Shown one piece after another: positions 7,827-16,279 of a stretch of 64,000 bases of DNA; positions within the stretch are counted from its first letter, which is position 1, and each line of letters opens with the position of its first letter. The notes under the pieces are model-generated. The model did no database searches and was not told where the DNA came from. It was given only the letters and a program-made list of their open reading frames with translations. A program made the position numbers and the translations under genes. This stretch comes from Qipengyuania aurantiaca (GTDB lineage: Bacteria; Pseudomonadota; Alphaproteobacteria; Sphingomonadales; Sphingomonadaceae), in the NCBI RefSeq assembly GCF_019711375.1, contig NZ_CP081295.1:124001-188000 (forward strand), given 5' to 3'.

Positions 7827-8822
7827 TCAGTCGGGGTCCGCCTCTTCCACCCCGGCACGGGAGAGGTCGAACTTGATCACCCGGTTCGCCCTGTTGTCGA
7901 CCATATAGGCGCTGCCGTCGGGTCCGATGGCGACATCGTGGCCGAGGCTGGTTCCCGTGCGCGGATCGACGCCTGCATCGAACACCCGCTCAAGGCCGCC
8001 GTCGGCGCGATAGATGCGCCCGATCGCCGTGTTGCGCCCTGCCCGGTCGCGTCCCTCGATCACCAGCGCATAGCCGCTGCCGATTGGCTTCACCGCGTAA
8101 GGGTGGCCCGTGCCGTCCTGCCGCCACTGGGCGAGCGGCTCACCGTCGAGCGAGAAGACCTGCACCCGCGCATTCTCGCGGTCGGCGACATAGATGCGCT
8201 CGCTATCGGCGGCGATGGCGTGGGGCAGGTCGAACTCGCCAGCATCCTCGCCCTCCTCGCCCCATTGTTCGAGGAAATTGCCCGAGCGGTCGAACACCAT
8301 GATGCGGCGGTTGAGATAGCCATCGGCGACCAGCACGCGGTCGCCGACAAAGGTTACATCGGCAGGGCGCCCGAAGTGGCTTTCGTCCTGCCCGGTCTCG
8401 TCGCGCGTGCCCAGCACCAGTTCCTCGGCACCCTCATGGCTGAAGCGCAGGACCTGTTCGCGCGCGACGTCGGTGATCCAGACCCTGTTGTCGTCATCGA
8501 TGGAAAGGCCGTGCGGCATCACCAGTTCGCCAGCGCCCCATTTCCCCAGCAGCTTGCCGTTGGCGGCGAACATAAAGACGGTCGGCTCGGGAATCGGATC
8601 GGTCGGGAACGGCTGTGTCCATTCGCGCCCCGCGCGGTGCAGCACGAAGATGTGCCCGTGGCTGTCGACATCGACGGCGGTGGGCTCGCCGAACACCGCG
8701 CTCTCGGGAATGTCGGGCCAGCTTTCGTCGATGGCGACGGGCGGAGCCTCCTCGCGCGCGGGCTTGCCGCCGCTACAGGCGGTCAGCGCCAGCGCAGCCG
8801 CAGCAAGGATCAGTCGACGCAC
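7827..8822 (-). CDS. NHL-repeat lipoprotein (peptidyl-amidating-lyase-like propeller)
   Basis: 331 aa from a GTG at 8822 that lies inside the 3' end of the upstream gene. The signal sequence RRLILAAAALALTACSGG carries a lipobox, so it is probably a membrane-anchored lipoprotein. The rest is a six-bladed NHL propeller: repeated units such as 'FGEPTAVDVDSHGHIFVLHR', 'MPHGLSIDDDNRVWITD', 'LPHAIAADSERIYVADREN' and 'LGHDVAIGPDGSAYMVD', as in the lyase domain of peptidylglycine amidating enzymes. No enzymatic role established. It is embedded in the polyamine operon between two of its enzymes. Confidence 0.82.
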   Translation of the reverse strand: MRRLILAAAALALTACSGGKPAREEAPPVAIDESWPDIPESAVFGEPTAVDVDSHGHIFVLHRAGREWTQPFPTDPIPEPTVFMFAANGKLLGKWGAGELVMPHGLSIDDDNRVWITDVAREQVLRFSHEGAEELVLGTRDETGQDESHFGRPADVTFVGDRVLVADGYLNRRIMVFDRSGNFLEQWGEEGEDAGEFDLPHAIAADSERIYVADRENARVQVFSLDGEPLAQWRQDGTGHPYAVKPIGSGYALVIEGRDRAGRNTAIGRIYRADGGLERVFDAGVDPRTGTSLGHDVAIGPDGSAYMVDNRANRVIKFDLSRAGVEEADPD

Positions 8823-9229
8823 AGCCCCGCCTCGATGGTGCCGTCCTCGACGATGCCGAAGCAGCCGAACAGGCGATCGTCGCGCTGACAGATGCCGGTG
8901 ACGGGTTCTCCGGGAGGCGAGCCGACCTGCCCTTCGGCGATGCAGCGGCCTTCGCACTGGTCGCCATCGGTGCAGGCCTTGCCCGCATCGGCATAGGGCG
9001 TGACGCACTGCTCGATCTGCGCCATGCCGCGCTTCTCGACCGTGCCGCCCTGCTCCTCGCAGACGCGGCGGTCCTCGGCGGATAGGGCGCTACCGGGCAG
9101 AAAAGGCATACCCTTTGATACCGTCGTGGGCTCGTTCACCGTTTCGTCCTGCGCGCCCGCTTCCGGCTCGGGCACGACGCAGCCGGACAGGGCCAGCGGC
9201 GCTACCAGGACGAGACCGGTCAGCCGCAT
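8810..9229 (-). CDS. Cysteine-rich lipoprotein, hypothetical
   Basis: 139 aa. Its ATG overlaps the TGA of the dehydrogenase gene (TGATG) and its 3' end overlaps the NHL gene by 13 bases, so translation is likely coupled. The signal MRLTGLVLVAPLALSGC gives a lipobox Cys. The mature part has paired cysteines (RRVCEEQGG, QCVTPYADAGKACTDGDQCEGRCIAE, GICQRDDRLFGCFG), suggesting a disulfide-rich periplasmic domain. No family named. Confidence 0.75.
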   Translation of the reverse strand: MRLTGLVLVAPLALSGCVVPEPEAGAQDETVNEPTTVSKGMPFLPGSALSAEDRRVCEEQGGTVEKRGMAQIEQCVTPYADAGKACTDGDQCEGRCIAEGQVGSPPGEPVTGICQRDDRLFGCFGIVEDGTIEAGLCVD

Positions 9230-10440
9230 CAGAAGTCGACCGGGCCGTCCATTTCCTTCACCTGCCACGGCAGGCCGTGCTCGTTGAGCATGTCCATGAA
9301 GGGATCGGGGTCCATCTCTTCCATGTTGAAGACACCGTCGCCCGACCATTTGCCGGTGACCATCATCGCCGAACCGATCATCGCCGGCACGCCGGTGGTG
9401 TAGGAGACGGCCTGGTTGCCGGTTTCCTCGTAAGCCGCCTCGTGGCTGCAGATGTTATTGATGTAGAAGGTCTTATCGCCCGATCCATCGAGCGCTTCGC
9501 CGGTGGCGATCACGCCGATGTTGGTGTTGCCCTTGGTGGTTTCGCCCAGCGTTTCGGGCTTGGGGAGCACGGCGGCGAGGAACTGCAGCGGGATGATGTC
9601 CTTGCCCTGGTAGCGCACCGGGTCGATGCGGGTCATGCCGACGTTCTGCAGCACGGTGAGGTGCTTGATGTATTCATCGCCGAAGGTCATCCAGAAGCGC
9701 GCGCGCTCCAGTTCGGGATTGAACTTGGCGAGGCTTTCCAGCTCCTCGTGATACATCATGTACATGTTCTTCGGGCCTACGCCTTCGAAGTCGAATTCGA
9801 CCTTCTTGCCCATCGCCGGGGTCTCGACGAATTCGCCGTTCTCCCAGTGACGCGCGGGCGCGGTCACTTCGCGGATATTGATTTCGGGGTTGAAGTTGGT
9901 GGCGAAGGCCTGCCCGTGGTCGCCGCCGTTGCAGTCGAGGATGTCGAGCTGGCGGATGGTCTTCAGCTTGTGCTTCTTCAGCCACATAGTGAAGACGCTG
10001 GTCACGCCCGGGTCGAAGCCCGAACCCAGCAGCGCCATGAGGCCGGCGTCCTTGAAACGGTCGTGATAGGCCCACTGCCAGTGGTATTCGAACTTGGCCT
10101 CGTCCTTGGGCTCGTAATTCGCCGTGTCGAGATAGGACACGCCCGCTTCGAGGCAGGCGTCCATGATGGGAAGGTCCTGATAGGGAAGCGCGAGGTTGAC
10201 GACGAGGCTCGGCTGGACCTTGCGGATGAGGTTCACCATCGCAGGCACTTCTTCAGCGTCGATCTCGTAGGTTGAGATGTCCACGCCGGTGCGCTCCTTC
10301 ACGCTCTTGGCAATGGCGTCGCACTTGGACTTGGTGCGGCTGGCGAGATGGATATCGGTGAAGATGTCCTTGTTCATCGCCATCTTGTGAACGCAGACCG
10401 AGCTGACGCCGCCCGCACCGATGACCAAAACTGTCGACAT
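9229..10440 (-). CDS. Carboxynorspermidine/carboxyspermidine synthase (saccharopine dehydrogenase family)
   Basis: 403 aa. The N-terminal Rossmann motif is VLVIGAGGVSSVCVHK, followed by 'DAEEVPAMVNLIRKVQPSLVVNLALPYQDLPIMDAC' and 'SGFDPGVTSVFT', characteristic of the polyamine branch of the saccharopine dehydrogenase family. It reductively condenses L-aspartate semialdehyde with putrescine (or diaminopropane) to carboxyspermidine (carboxynorspermidine) using NADPH. First gene of a five-gene minus-strand operon that also supplies the matching decarboxylase and a diamine-forming decarboxylase. Confidence 0.92.
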   Translation of the reverse strand: MSTVLVIGAGGVSSVCVHKMAMNKDIFTDIHLASRTKSKCDAIAKSVKERTGVDISTYEIDAEEVPAMVNLIRKVQPSLVVNLALPYQDLPIMDACLEAGVSYLDTANYEPKDEAKFEYHWQWAYHDRFKDAGLMALLGSGFDPGVTSVFTMWLKKHKLKTIRQLDILDCNGGDHGQAFATNFNPEINIREVTAPARHWENGEFVETPAMGKKVEFDFEGVGPKNMYMMYHEELESLAKFNPELERARFWMTFGDEYIKHLTVLQNVGMTRIDPVRYQGKDIIPLQFLAAVLPKPETLGETTKGNTNIGVIATGEALDGSGDKTFYINNICSHEAAYEETGNQAVSYTTGVPAMIGSAMMVTGKWSGDGVFNMEEMDPDPFMDMLNEHGLPWQVKEMDGPVDF

Positions 10441-10505
10441 GAAGAAACCTCGTATGTGAATTCGAATCTTGCGCGCCCTCTAGCGAAATGCACTAGGCTA
10501 GCCAA

Positions 10506-11465
10506 ATGGTCCGGGACGATATGAGAAAGCCGACGCGGCAGGGCGTGCTGGACGCCGCCGCATCGATCGGCGCGATCCTCCCCGCAACACCGCTGCTGCC
10601 GGTCGAGATTGGCGGGGTGCGGCTCCACGTGAAGGCGGAGAGCCTGCAACCGGTGGGCGCGTTCAAGATCCGCGGCGGTTGGTGGCGGCTCTCCAACCTG
10701 TCGGATGAGGAGAAGGCGCGCGGCGTGGTCGCGGTGTCTTCGGGCAATCATGCGCAAGGCGTCGCCTGGGCCGCGCGGCGGCTGGGGATCGACGCGGCCA
10801 TCGTGATGCCGCGTAACGCGCCCAAGGTGAAGCTGGAAGCCACCCGTGCGCTGGGCGCCGAAATCGTCCTCTACGACCGTCCCGGCGAAGACCGCGACGA
10901 GGTGGCGGCGCGCGAAGTGGCGGCGCGCGGCGCGACGCTGGTCCACGCCTTCGGCGATCCGTGGGTGATCGAGGGACAGGGCAGCGCCGGTATCGAGATC
11001 GGACGCCAGCTCGGCCGCGCGCCCTCGCGGCTGGTCGTATGCTGCGGAGGCGGTGGTCTTGCCGCAGGGCTCGCCCTTGCCTGCCCCGACAGCGCGATTC
11101 ATGTCGTCGAGCCGCAGGGGTGGGACATGGTCGGACAGGCGCTTGAGGCCGGCGAGATCGTGCGCGTGGGCGCCAATCCGCCCTCCACCATTTGCGACGC
11201 GCTCCAGCCCGATGCGACCAAGCCGATCAATCTTGATGTGCTCCGGGACCGCGCCGAGCCGGGCGTGACCGTGACCGACGAAGAGGTCCGCGCAGCCCAG
11301 CGTTTCGCTTTCACGCATCTCAACCTCGTCGTCGAACCTGGCGGCGCGGCGGCGCTGGCGGCGGCGCTGGCGGGCAAGGTGCCGCTCGACGAGGACACGG
11401 TGATCATGGTCACGGGCGGCAACACCGATGCGGATAGCTTTGCCGAGACGCTGCGCGCGAATTGA
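10506..11465 (+). CDS. Threonine/serine dehydratase-like PLP enzyme
   Basis: 319 aa, fold type II PLP enzyme. The PLP lysine is in VGAFKIRGGWWRL, followed by the substrate loop SSGNHAQGVAWAAR and the phosphate-binding CCGGGGLAAGL; 'VEPGGAAALAAAL' and 'MVTGGNTD' close the active site. It has no C-terminal ACT domain, so it resembles the catabolic, short threonine ammonia-lyases. It is divergent from the polyamine operon. A second start at 10521 is possible. Confidence 0.87.
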   Translation: MVRDDMRKPTRQGVLDAAASIGAILPATPLLPVEIGGVRLHVKAESLQPVGAFKIRGGWWRLSNLSDEEKARGVVAVSSGNHAQGVAWAARRLGIDAAIVMPRNAPKVKLEATRALGAEIVLYDRPGEDRDEVAAREVAARGATLVHAFGDPWVIEGQGSAGIEIGRQLGRAPSRLVVCCGGGGLAAGLALACPDSAIHVVEPQGWDMVGQALEAGEIVRVGANPPSTICDALQPDATKPINLDVLRDRAEPGVTVTDEEVRAAQRFAFTHLNLVVEPGGAAALAAALAGKVPLDEDTVIMVTGGNTDADSFAETLRAN

Positions 11466-11516
11466 CACCAGCCAGCGCGCAATTATCGTCGCAGCGCAGA
11501 AGAAGAGGGGAATTCC

Positions 11517-11975
11517 ATGCAGGCTCAATTGCTGGCACCGGCCGCCGTGCTCGTGCTCTGGTCGCTCATCATGCTTTACTGGATGGCCTTCACGCGCCTG
11601 CCCGCGCTCAAGAAGCTGGGCGGCGGTGGCGGCCTGCGCGACGCCAAGCCCGGCGGGCGCGGACAGGATCTGGAAGGCGTGATTCCCGACCAGGTGCAGT
11701 GGAAAGCCCACAATTACGCGCATCTGATGGAGCAGCCGACCATCTTCTACGCCGCCGTCCTGATCCTTGCGGTCATGGGGCCGGGATCGTGGGACGTGCT
11801 GCTGGCGTGGATCTACGTCGGCCTGCGCATTATCCACTCGGTCTACCAGTCGACGGTCAACGTCGTGAAGGTCCGCTTCCTACTGTTCCTTGTCTCCAGC
11901 CTCGCGCTCACCATCCTTGCCGTGCGTGCCGTGATGGCGACGTTGCTGCACGACCCTTCCCTCGCCCCCGCCTAA
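11517..11975 (+). CDS. MAPEG family membrane protein (copy 1)
   Basis: 152 aa, four predicted membrane helices. The MAPEG-like core 'VQWKAHNYAHLMEQPTIFYAAVLILAVMG' is followed by 'AWIYVGLRIIHSVYQ'. The family contains glutathione-dependent membrane enzymes, but bacterial members like this are uncharacterised. It is followed 18 bases later by a clear paralogue. Confidence 0.85.
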   Translation: MQAQLLAPAAVLVLWSLIMLYWMAFTRLPALKKLGGGGGLRDAKPGGRGQDLEGVIPDQVQWKAHNYAHLMEQPTIFYAAVLILAVMGPGSWDVLLAWIYVGLRIIHSVYQSTVNVVKVRFLLFLVSSLALTILAVRAVMATLLHDPSLAPA

Positions 11976-11992
11976 GCGAAAGACGATAGATC

Positions 11993-12427
11993 ATGATCGA
12001 AGCCGAAATCCTCCAGCCGGTCGTCGTCCTGCTAGCCTGGACCATGGTGATGTGGGTGTGGATGTACGCCACACGCATCCCGGCAATGAGCAAGGCGGGC
12101 ATCCAGCCCGACGATGCGCGCCAGACCAAGGGGCTCGACGAGGCCCTGCCCGCAGAAGTCCAGTGGAAGGCGCATAATTACAACCATTTGCACGAACAGC
12201 CGACCGTCTTTTACGCGGTCTGCCTCGTGCTAGCCATGGTGGGCATGGGCGATGGGATGAACGCCCTGCTCGCGTGGATTTACGTGGGCCTGAGGATCAT
12301 TCACTCGATCGTGCAAGTCACGGCGAACAAGGTGATGGTCCGCTTCGTGCTGTTCGCCCTGTCGAGCCTCGTTCTGATCGCGCTGATCTTCCACGCCGTG
12401 ATCTGGGCGTTCGACATTCACATCTAA
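11993..12427 (+). CDS. MAPEG family membrane protein (copy 2)
   Basis: 144 aa, four predicted helices. It aligns along its length with the preceding gene (VQWKAHNYNHLHEQPTVFYAV, AWIYVGLRIIHSIVQ), so the pair arose by tandem duplication. The middle Lys/Gly-rich loop of copy 1 is missing here. A bidirectional terminator separates it from trxB. Confidence 0.85.
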   Translation: MIEAEILQPVVVLLAWTMVMWVWMYATRIPAMSKAGIQPDDARQTKGLDEALPAEVQWKAHNYNHLHEQPTVFYAVCLVLAMVGMGDGMNALLAWIYVGLRIIHSIVQVTANKVMVRFVLFALSSLVLIALIFHAVIWAFDIHI

Positions 12428-12433
12428 GGACAC

Positions 12434-12462
12434 CGGGGCTCGTCAAAGGCGAGCCCCGTTTC
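12434..12462. terminator. Bidirectional terminator between MAPEG copy 2 and trxB
   Basis: CGGGGCTCG (12434-12442) and CGAGCCCCG (12450-12458) form a perfect 9-bp stem with a 7-nt loop, followed by TTTCC. It sits between convergent genes. Confidence 0.8.
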
Positions 12463-12468
12463 CGACCC

Positions 12469-13452
12469 TTACTCCGCAGCCTCGGCCGCGTGGGCGTGGC
12501 CGTCGGCGTCGATTTCGAGGTTCGCAAGGAAGCGTTCCGCATCCAGCGCGGCCATGCAGCCCATCCCCGCAGCGGTGACCGCCTGGCGGTAGACATGATC
12601 GGTCACGTCGCCCGCAGCAAACACGCCGGGAATATCGGTCTTGGGCGAACCCGCTTCGGTTAGCAGGTACCCACCCTCATCCATCGGCAGCTTGCCCTTG
12701 AACAGCTCGGTGGCCGGCGCGTGGCCGATGGCGACAAAAGCCCCGTCGGTCTCCAGCGTGCTGCTTTCGCCCGTCACCGTATCGCGCAGGTTGAGATGGT
12801 GCAGCGCGCCGTTGTCGCCGGCCTCGAAGCTGTCGACCGTCTTGTTCCAGATCACCGTGATCTTGGGGTGGTTGAGCAGGCGTTCCTGCAAAATCTTTTC
12901 CGCGCGAAGTTCGTCGCGGCGGTGGATGAGCGTGACGTCGTCCGAATGGTTGGTGAGGTAGAGCGCTTCCTCGACCGCGGTGTTCCCGCCGCCGATCACC
13001 GCGACCTTCTTGCCGCGATAGAAGAAACCGTCACAGGTGGCGCAGGCCGACACGCCCTTGCCGCCAAGTTCCATTTCGCCCGGCACGCCCAGCCACTTGG
13101 CCTGCGCGCCGGTGCAGATCACCAGCACATCGGCAATGTATTCGTCGCCGCTGTCGCCAATTGCCTTGAAGGGCGAACCGCCCGCCACATCGACGTCGAC
13201 GATCGTGTCCCACATCATCCGTGTGCCGACATGCTCGGCCTGCTTCTGCATCTGCTCCATCAGCCAGGGGCCCTGGATGACGTCCGCAAAGCCCGGATAG
13301 TTCTCGACATCGGTGGTGATGGTCAGCTGGCCGCCGGGCTGCAGGCCCTGCACGACGATCGGCTCCATCATCGCGCGCGCGCCGTAAATGGCGGCGGAAT
13401 AGCCAGCGGGGCCGGAGCCGATGATGAGCATCTTGGTGCGATGGGTAGCCAT
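12469..13452 (-). CDS. trxB: Thioredoxin-disulfide reductase
   Basis: 327 aa. The FAD motif is IIGSGPAGYSAAIYGAR, the redox centre SACATCDGFF (CATC), the NADPH site VIGGGNTAVEEAL, and the second FAD motif GVFAAGDVTDHVYRQAVTAAGMGCMAALDAERF. It reduces thioredoxin with NADPH in the cytoplasm. The C-terminus has a short Ala/His-rich extension (DADGHAHAAEAAE) beyond the usual end. Confidence 0.95.
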   Translation of the reverse strand: MATHRTKMLIIGSGPAGYSAAIYGARAMMEPIVVQGLQPGGQLTITTDVENYPGFADVIQGPWLMEQMQKQAEHVGTRMMWDTIVDVDVAGGSPFKAIGDSGDEYIADVLVICTGAQAKWLGVPGEMELGGKGVSACATCDGFFYRGKKVAVIGGGNTAVEEALYLTNHSDDVTLIHRRDELRAEKILQERLLNHPKITVIWNKTVDSFEAGDNGALHHLNLRDTVTGESSTLETDGAFVAIGHAPATELFKGKLPMDEGGYLLTEAGSPKTDIPGVFAAGDVTDHVYRQAVTAAGMGCMAALDAERFLANLEIDADGHAHAAEAAE

Positions 13453-13522
13453 GGTCTGAATCTCTTGGGGACGTAATGCGAATAAGTGTGAAGCGGCTAT
13501 ATGGGGACTGCCCCCGCCAGAG

Positions 13523-14302
13523 TCACGTCAGGTAGCGCGCGCGCAGGGCGTCCTTCAACAGCTCGTCCACACCTATGGCGTTTTCGAGCCAGGAATCGAG
13601 GCTCCCGTGGTCCTCCTCGACCTCGTGCCAGAAGGTGTGGAGGTAATCCTCGTGGACTTCGAGCAGCGCCTTCACCGCCTCCTCGTCCAGCTTGCGTCCG
13701 AGCCGCGCTTCGATCCCGGGGACGGACTGCGCGGCGAGGACTTCGAAGGTCGGCGCTTCGTTGGTGCGCAGGAACTCGGCCATCTGCCGTTCGCGATCGA
13801 CGCCGAGGATGTGGAGCAGCAGCATGGCGGCGACGCCCGTGCGGTCCTTGCCGGCAAAGCAATGGACGAGGCTTGCGCCTCCGCGTTCCGCGAGCAGCGT
13901 GAGATAGCGCGAGAACATCGTGGCCATCGCCGGATTGCGCGGCATCCGCGTATAGACCGCCATCATCCGCTGGCGCGCGAATTCGGCCGTGGTGATGGCC
14001 TCGTCCACATCCATATGCGGCGGGCTCGAGGTAGTTTCGCCCTCGTAGAAATGGACTTCGCCTGCAAAGCCGTCGGGCCGCTTGCACGGATTCCTCTCGC
14101 GCTCGGACAGGCCGCGCAGGTCGATGACGGTGCGGATGTCGAGCGCGTGGACGGCAGCAAGGTCCGCCTCGCTGGCGCCCACATGCTGGCCAGAGCGCCA
14201 CAACAGGCCGGTCTTAACCTGCCGTCCGTCGGCTGTCTCCCAGCCGCCGTAATCGCGGAAATTGTGAATGCCTTGGGTGTCGAGGAAGGGATCGCGAATC
14301 AT
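13523..14302 (-). CDS. Tyrosine-protein phosphatase (DSP/PTP type)
   Basis: 259 aa from the ATG at 14302. Signature loop HCFAGKDRTG (C-x5-R) with the upstream 'FRDYGG' and 'DIRTVIDLRGLSERERNP' of the bacterial PTP/SIW14-like family. Probably cytoplasmic; substrates may be phosphotyrosine proteins or phosphoinositide-like compounds. It is transcribed away from the response-regulator gene. Confidence 0.88.
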   Translation of the reverse strand: MIRDPFLDTQGIHNFRDYGGWETADGRQVKTGLLWRSGQHVGASEADLAAVHALDIRTVIDLRGLSERERNPCKRPDGFAGEVHFYEGETTSSPPHMDVDEAITTAEFARQRMMAVYTRMPRNPAMATMFSRYLTLLAERGGASLVHCFAGKDRTGVAAMLLLHILGVDRERQMAEFLRTNEAPTFEVLAAQSVPGIEARLGRKLDEEAVKALLEVHEDYLHTFWHEVEEDHGSLDSWLENAIGVDELLKDALRARYLT

Positions 14303-14423
14303 GGGCGGCAGCGTGGCAGCGGGCCGCTCTAGGGGATAGCCCTTATTGCGCCGGAAACCGCCTTTTCTAACCTTGTACCCTACTCCCGACACGGGTCGGA
14401 GGGACAAGCCTGGAGCCGAAGAA

Positions 14424-14882
14424 ATGCCGCATATCCTCATCGTCGACGACGACGAAATGATCGCCCAGCTGGCCAGCGACGTGCTGATGGACAGCGGCCA
14501 CGCCTGCGGTTGGGTGGGCGACGGGGAGAAGGCGCTGGACCTCTTGCGGTGGCGGCGGCCCGATTTGCTGCTGCTCGACCAGGACATGCCCGGCCTTACC
14601 GGCGCGCAGGTCCTTCGCTCGCTGCGCAGCTCGGCCCAAACCTACGACCTTCCTGTCGTCATGTTCACCGGCATCAGCGGTGTCGAGGATGAGCATGTTG
14701 CTTATCATAACGGGGCGCAGGCATACTTGCGCAAACCGTTCGAAGCCGAGGCGCTGATCCGCGTAGTCGACGAAGTTCTCACCCCGCGGTCGGAGCGGCC
14801 ACAGCATGTCAGCCTGATGGATCATCTCGAACAGGCCACCGGGCGCTGGCGCGATGCACCGACCCGCCGCGCCGTATCCTAA
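14424..14882 (+). CDS. Stand-alone response regulator receiver protein
   Basis: 152 aa, start at 14424 with GGAG eight bases upstream. A single receiver domain: acidic pocket ILIVDDDE, phosphoacceptor Asp in LLLLDQDMPGLTG, Thr in VVMFTG and Lys in YLRKPF. The short C-terminal extension has no DNA-binding domain, so it may relay phosphate or act by protein contact. No histidine kinase is adjacent. Its 3' end overlaps that of otsA by four bases. Confidence 0.88.
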   Translation: MPHILIVDDDEMIAQLASDVLMDSGHACGWVGDGEKALDLLRWRRPDLLLLDQDMPGLTGAQVLRSLRSSAQTYDLPVVMFTGISGVEDEHVAYHNGAQAYLRKPFEAEALIRVVDEVLTPRSERPQHVSLMDHLEQATGRWRDAPTRRAVS

Positions 14883-16279
14883 CAGCCGGGAACGCAGTCG
14901 AGGTCGGTCAGGAAAGTCTCCGTCCAGTCCTGCACATTGTCGTCCCGGACCGTGACGATGAGCGCCTCATAACGGCGCTTGCGTTCTTCCAGCGGCATAT
15001 CGAGCGCGGTGCGAATTGCGTGGGCGAGATCGTCCGGACTGTGCGGATTGACCAGCAGCGCGTCCTGCATTTGCGCCGCCGCGCCCGCAAAGCTGGAAAG
15101 GATCAGGACGCCGGGATCCTCCGGATCCTGCGCCGCGACATATTCCTTGGCGACGAGGTTCATGCCGTCGCGTAGCGGGGTGACGAGTCCGATCTTCGCC
15201 GCGCGGAAGAAACCGAACAGTTCGGCATGGCTGTACCCGCGGTTCACGTAGCGCACCGGCACCACGTCGACTTCGCTGCGCGCGCCGTTGATCTGGCCGG
15301 CCTTCTGCTCGAGCGTGGCGCGGATCGCCTGGTAGCTGTCGACATCCTCGCGGCTGGGCGGTGCGATCTGCACGAAGACGAGGTCGCGGACCCGTTCGGG
15401 ATGCTTGTCGAAAAAGCGTGAAATGCCGTCGAGCCGCTCGGGCAGACCTTTGGAATAATCGAGCCGGTCCACCCCGATCATCGCCGTACGGCGCCGGGTC
15501 GAGCTCATCAGTCGCTGCTGCGCCTGCCGGGCATCGCCGGTTTCGCCCAACGCGCTGAAATGGTCCCAGTCGATACCGATAGGATAGGCGCGCGCGATGG
15601 TGGTGCGCCCGTCCAACGTGACGCCTCCGCTTTCCTCGTCCACTTCGGCGCCCAGTTCGGTGCGGCAATAGTGGAGGAAGCTGTCGAGCCATTCCTTGGT
15701 CTGGAAACCGACGAGGTCGTAATGCAGCATCGTGCGCACCAGCCGCTCGTGATAGGGCAGCGACACGAAGAGCCTCGTGGCAGGCCAGGGGATGTGTAGG
15801 AAGAAGCCGATCCGGTTCTTCGCCCCGCGCGCCCGCAGCCGCTCGCCGAGCGGGATCAGGTGGTAGTCATGGACCCACACCACATCGTCGTCTTCGAGCA
15901 GCGGAGTGACCAGTTCGGCAAAGCGTTCGTTAACGCGCTCATAGCCCTTGCCGGTCTCGCGCTCGTACTTTGCAAGGTCGAGGCGGTAATGGAACAGCGG
16001 CCATAGCGTCGAATTGGCGTAGCCGTTGTAATATTCCTCGACGTCGCGCTGTGACAGATCGATGGTAGCTGTTGTAACCCCGTCGCTCGTTTGCGTGGCG
16101 ATATTGCCGGTGCGGCCGCTCTCGCTTTCTTCACCGGACCACCCGAACCAGAGGCCCTTGCGGCTCTTGAGGGCCGAATGCAGCGCTCCTGCAAGCCCGC
16201 CCTGCGCCCCCGCCGCGCCGCGCGCCTTGGGCACTGCGACACGATTGGAGATCACGACAAGGCGGGCGTCGGTGCTCAC
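14879..16279 (-). CDS. otsA: Trehalose-6-phosphate synthase
   Basis: 466 aa, GT20 family. Landmarks are the N-terminal RLVVISNRVAVPK, GGLAGALHSAL, 'VWVHDYHLIPLGERLR', 'GVDRLDYSKGLPERL' and 'DGMNLVAKEYVAAQ'. It joins UDP-glucose and glucose-6-phosphate to trehalose-6-phosphate for osmoprotection. Last gene of an otsB - GH15 - otsA operon; its ATG overlaps the GH15 stop. Confidence 0.95.
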   Translation of the reverse strand: MSTDARLVVISNRVAVPKARGAAGAQGGLAGALHSALKSRKGLWFGWSGEESESGRTGNIATQTSDGVTTATIDLSQRDVEEYYNGYANSTLWPLFHYRLDLAKYERETGKGYERVNERFAELVTPLLEDDDVVWVHDYHLIPLGERLRARGAKNRIGFFLHIPWPATRLFVSLPYHERLVRTMLHYDLVGFQTKEWLDSFLHYCRTELGAEVDEESGGVTLDGRTTIARAYPIGIDWDHFSALGETGDARQAQQRLMSSTRRRTAMIGVDRLDYSKGLPERLDGISRFFDKHPERVRDLVFVQIAPPSREDVDSYQAIRATLEQKAGQINGARSEVDVVPVRYVNRGYSHAELFGFFRAAKIGLVTPLRDGMNLVAKEYVAAQDPEDPGVLILSSFAGAAAQMQDALLVNPHSPDDLAHAIRTALDMPLEERKRRYEALIVTVRDDNVQDWTETFLTDLDCVPGC

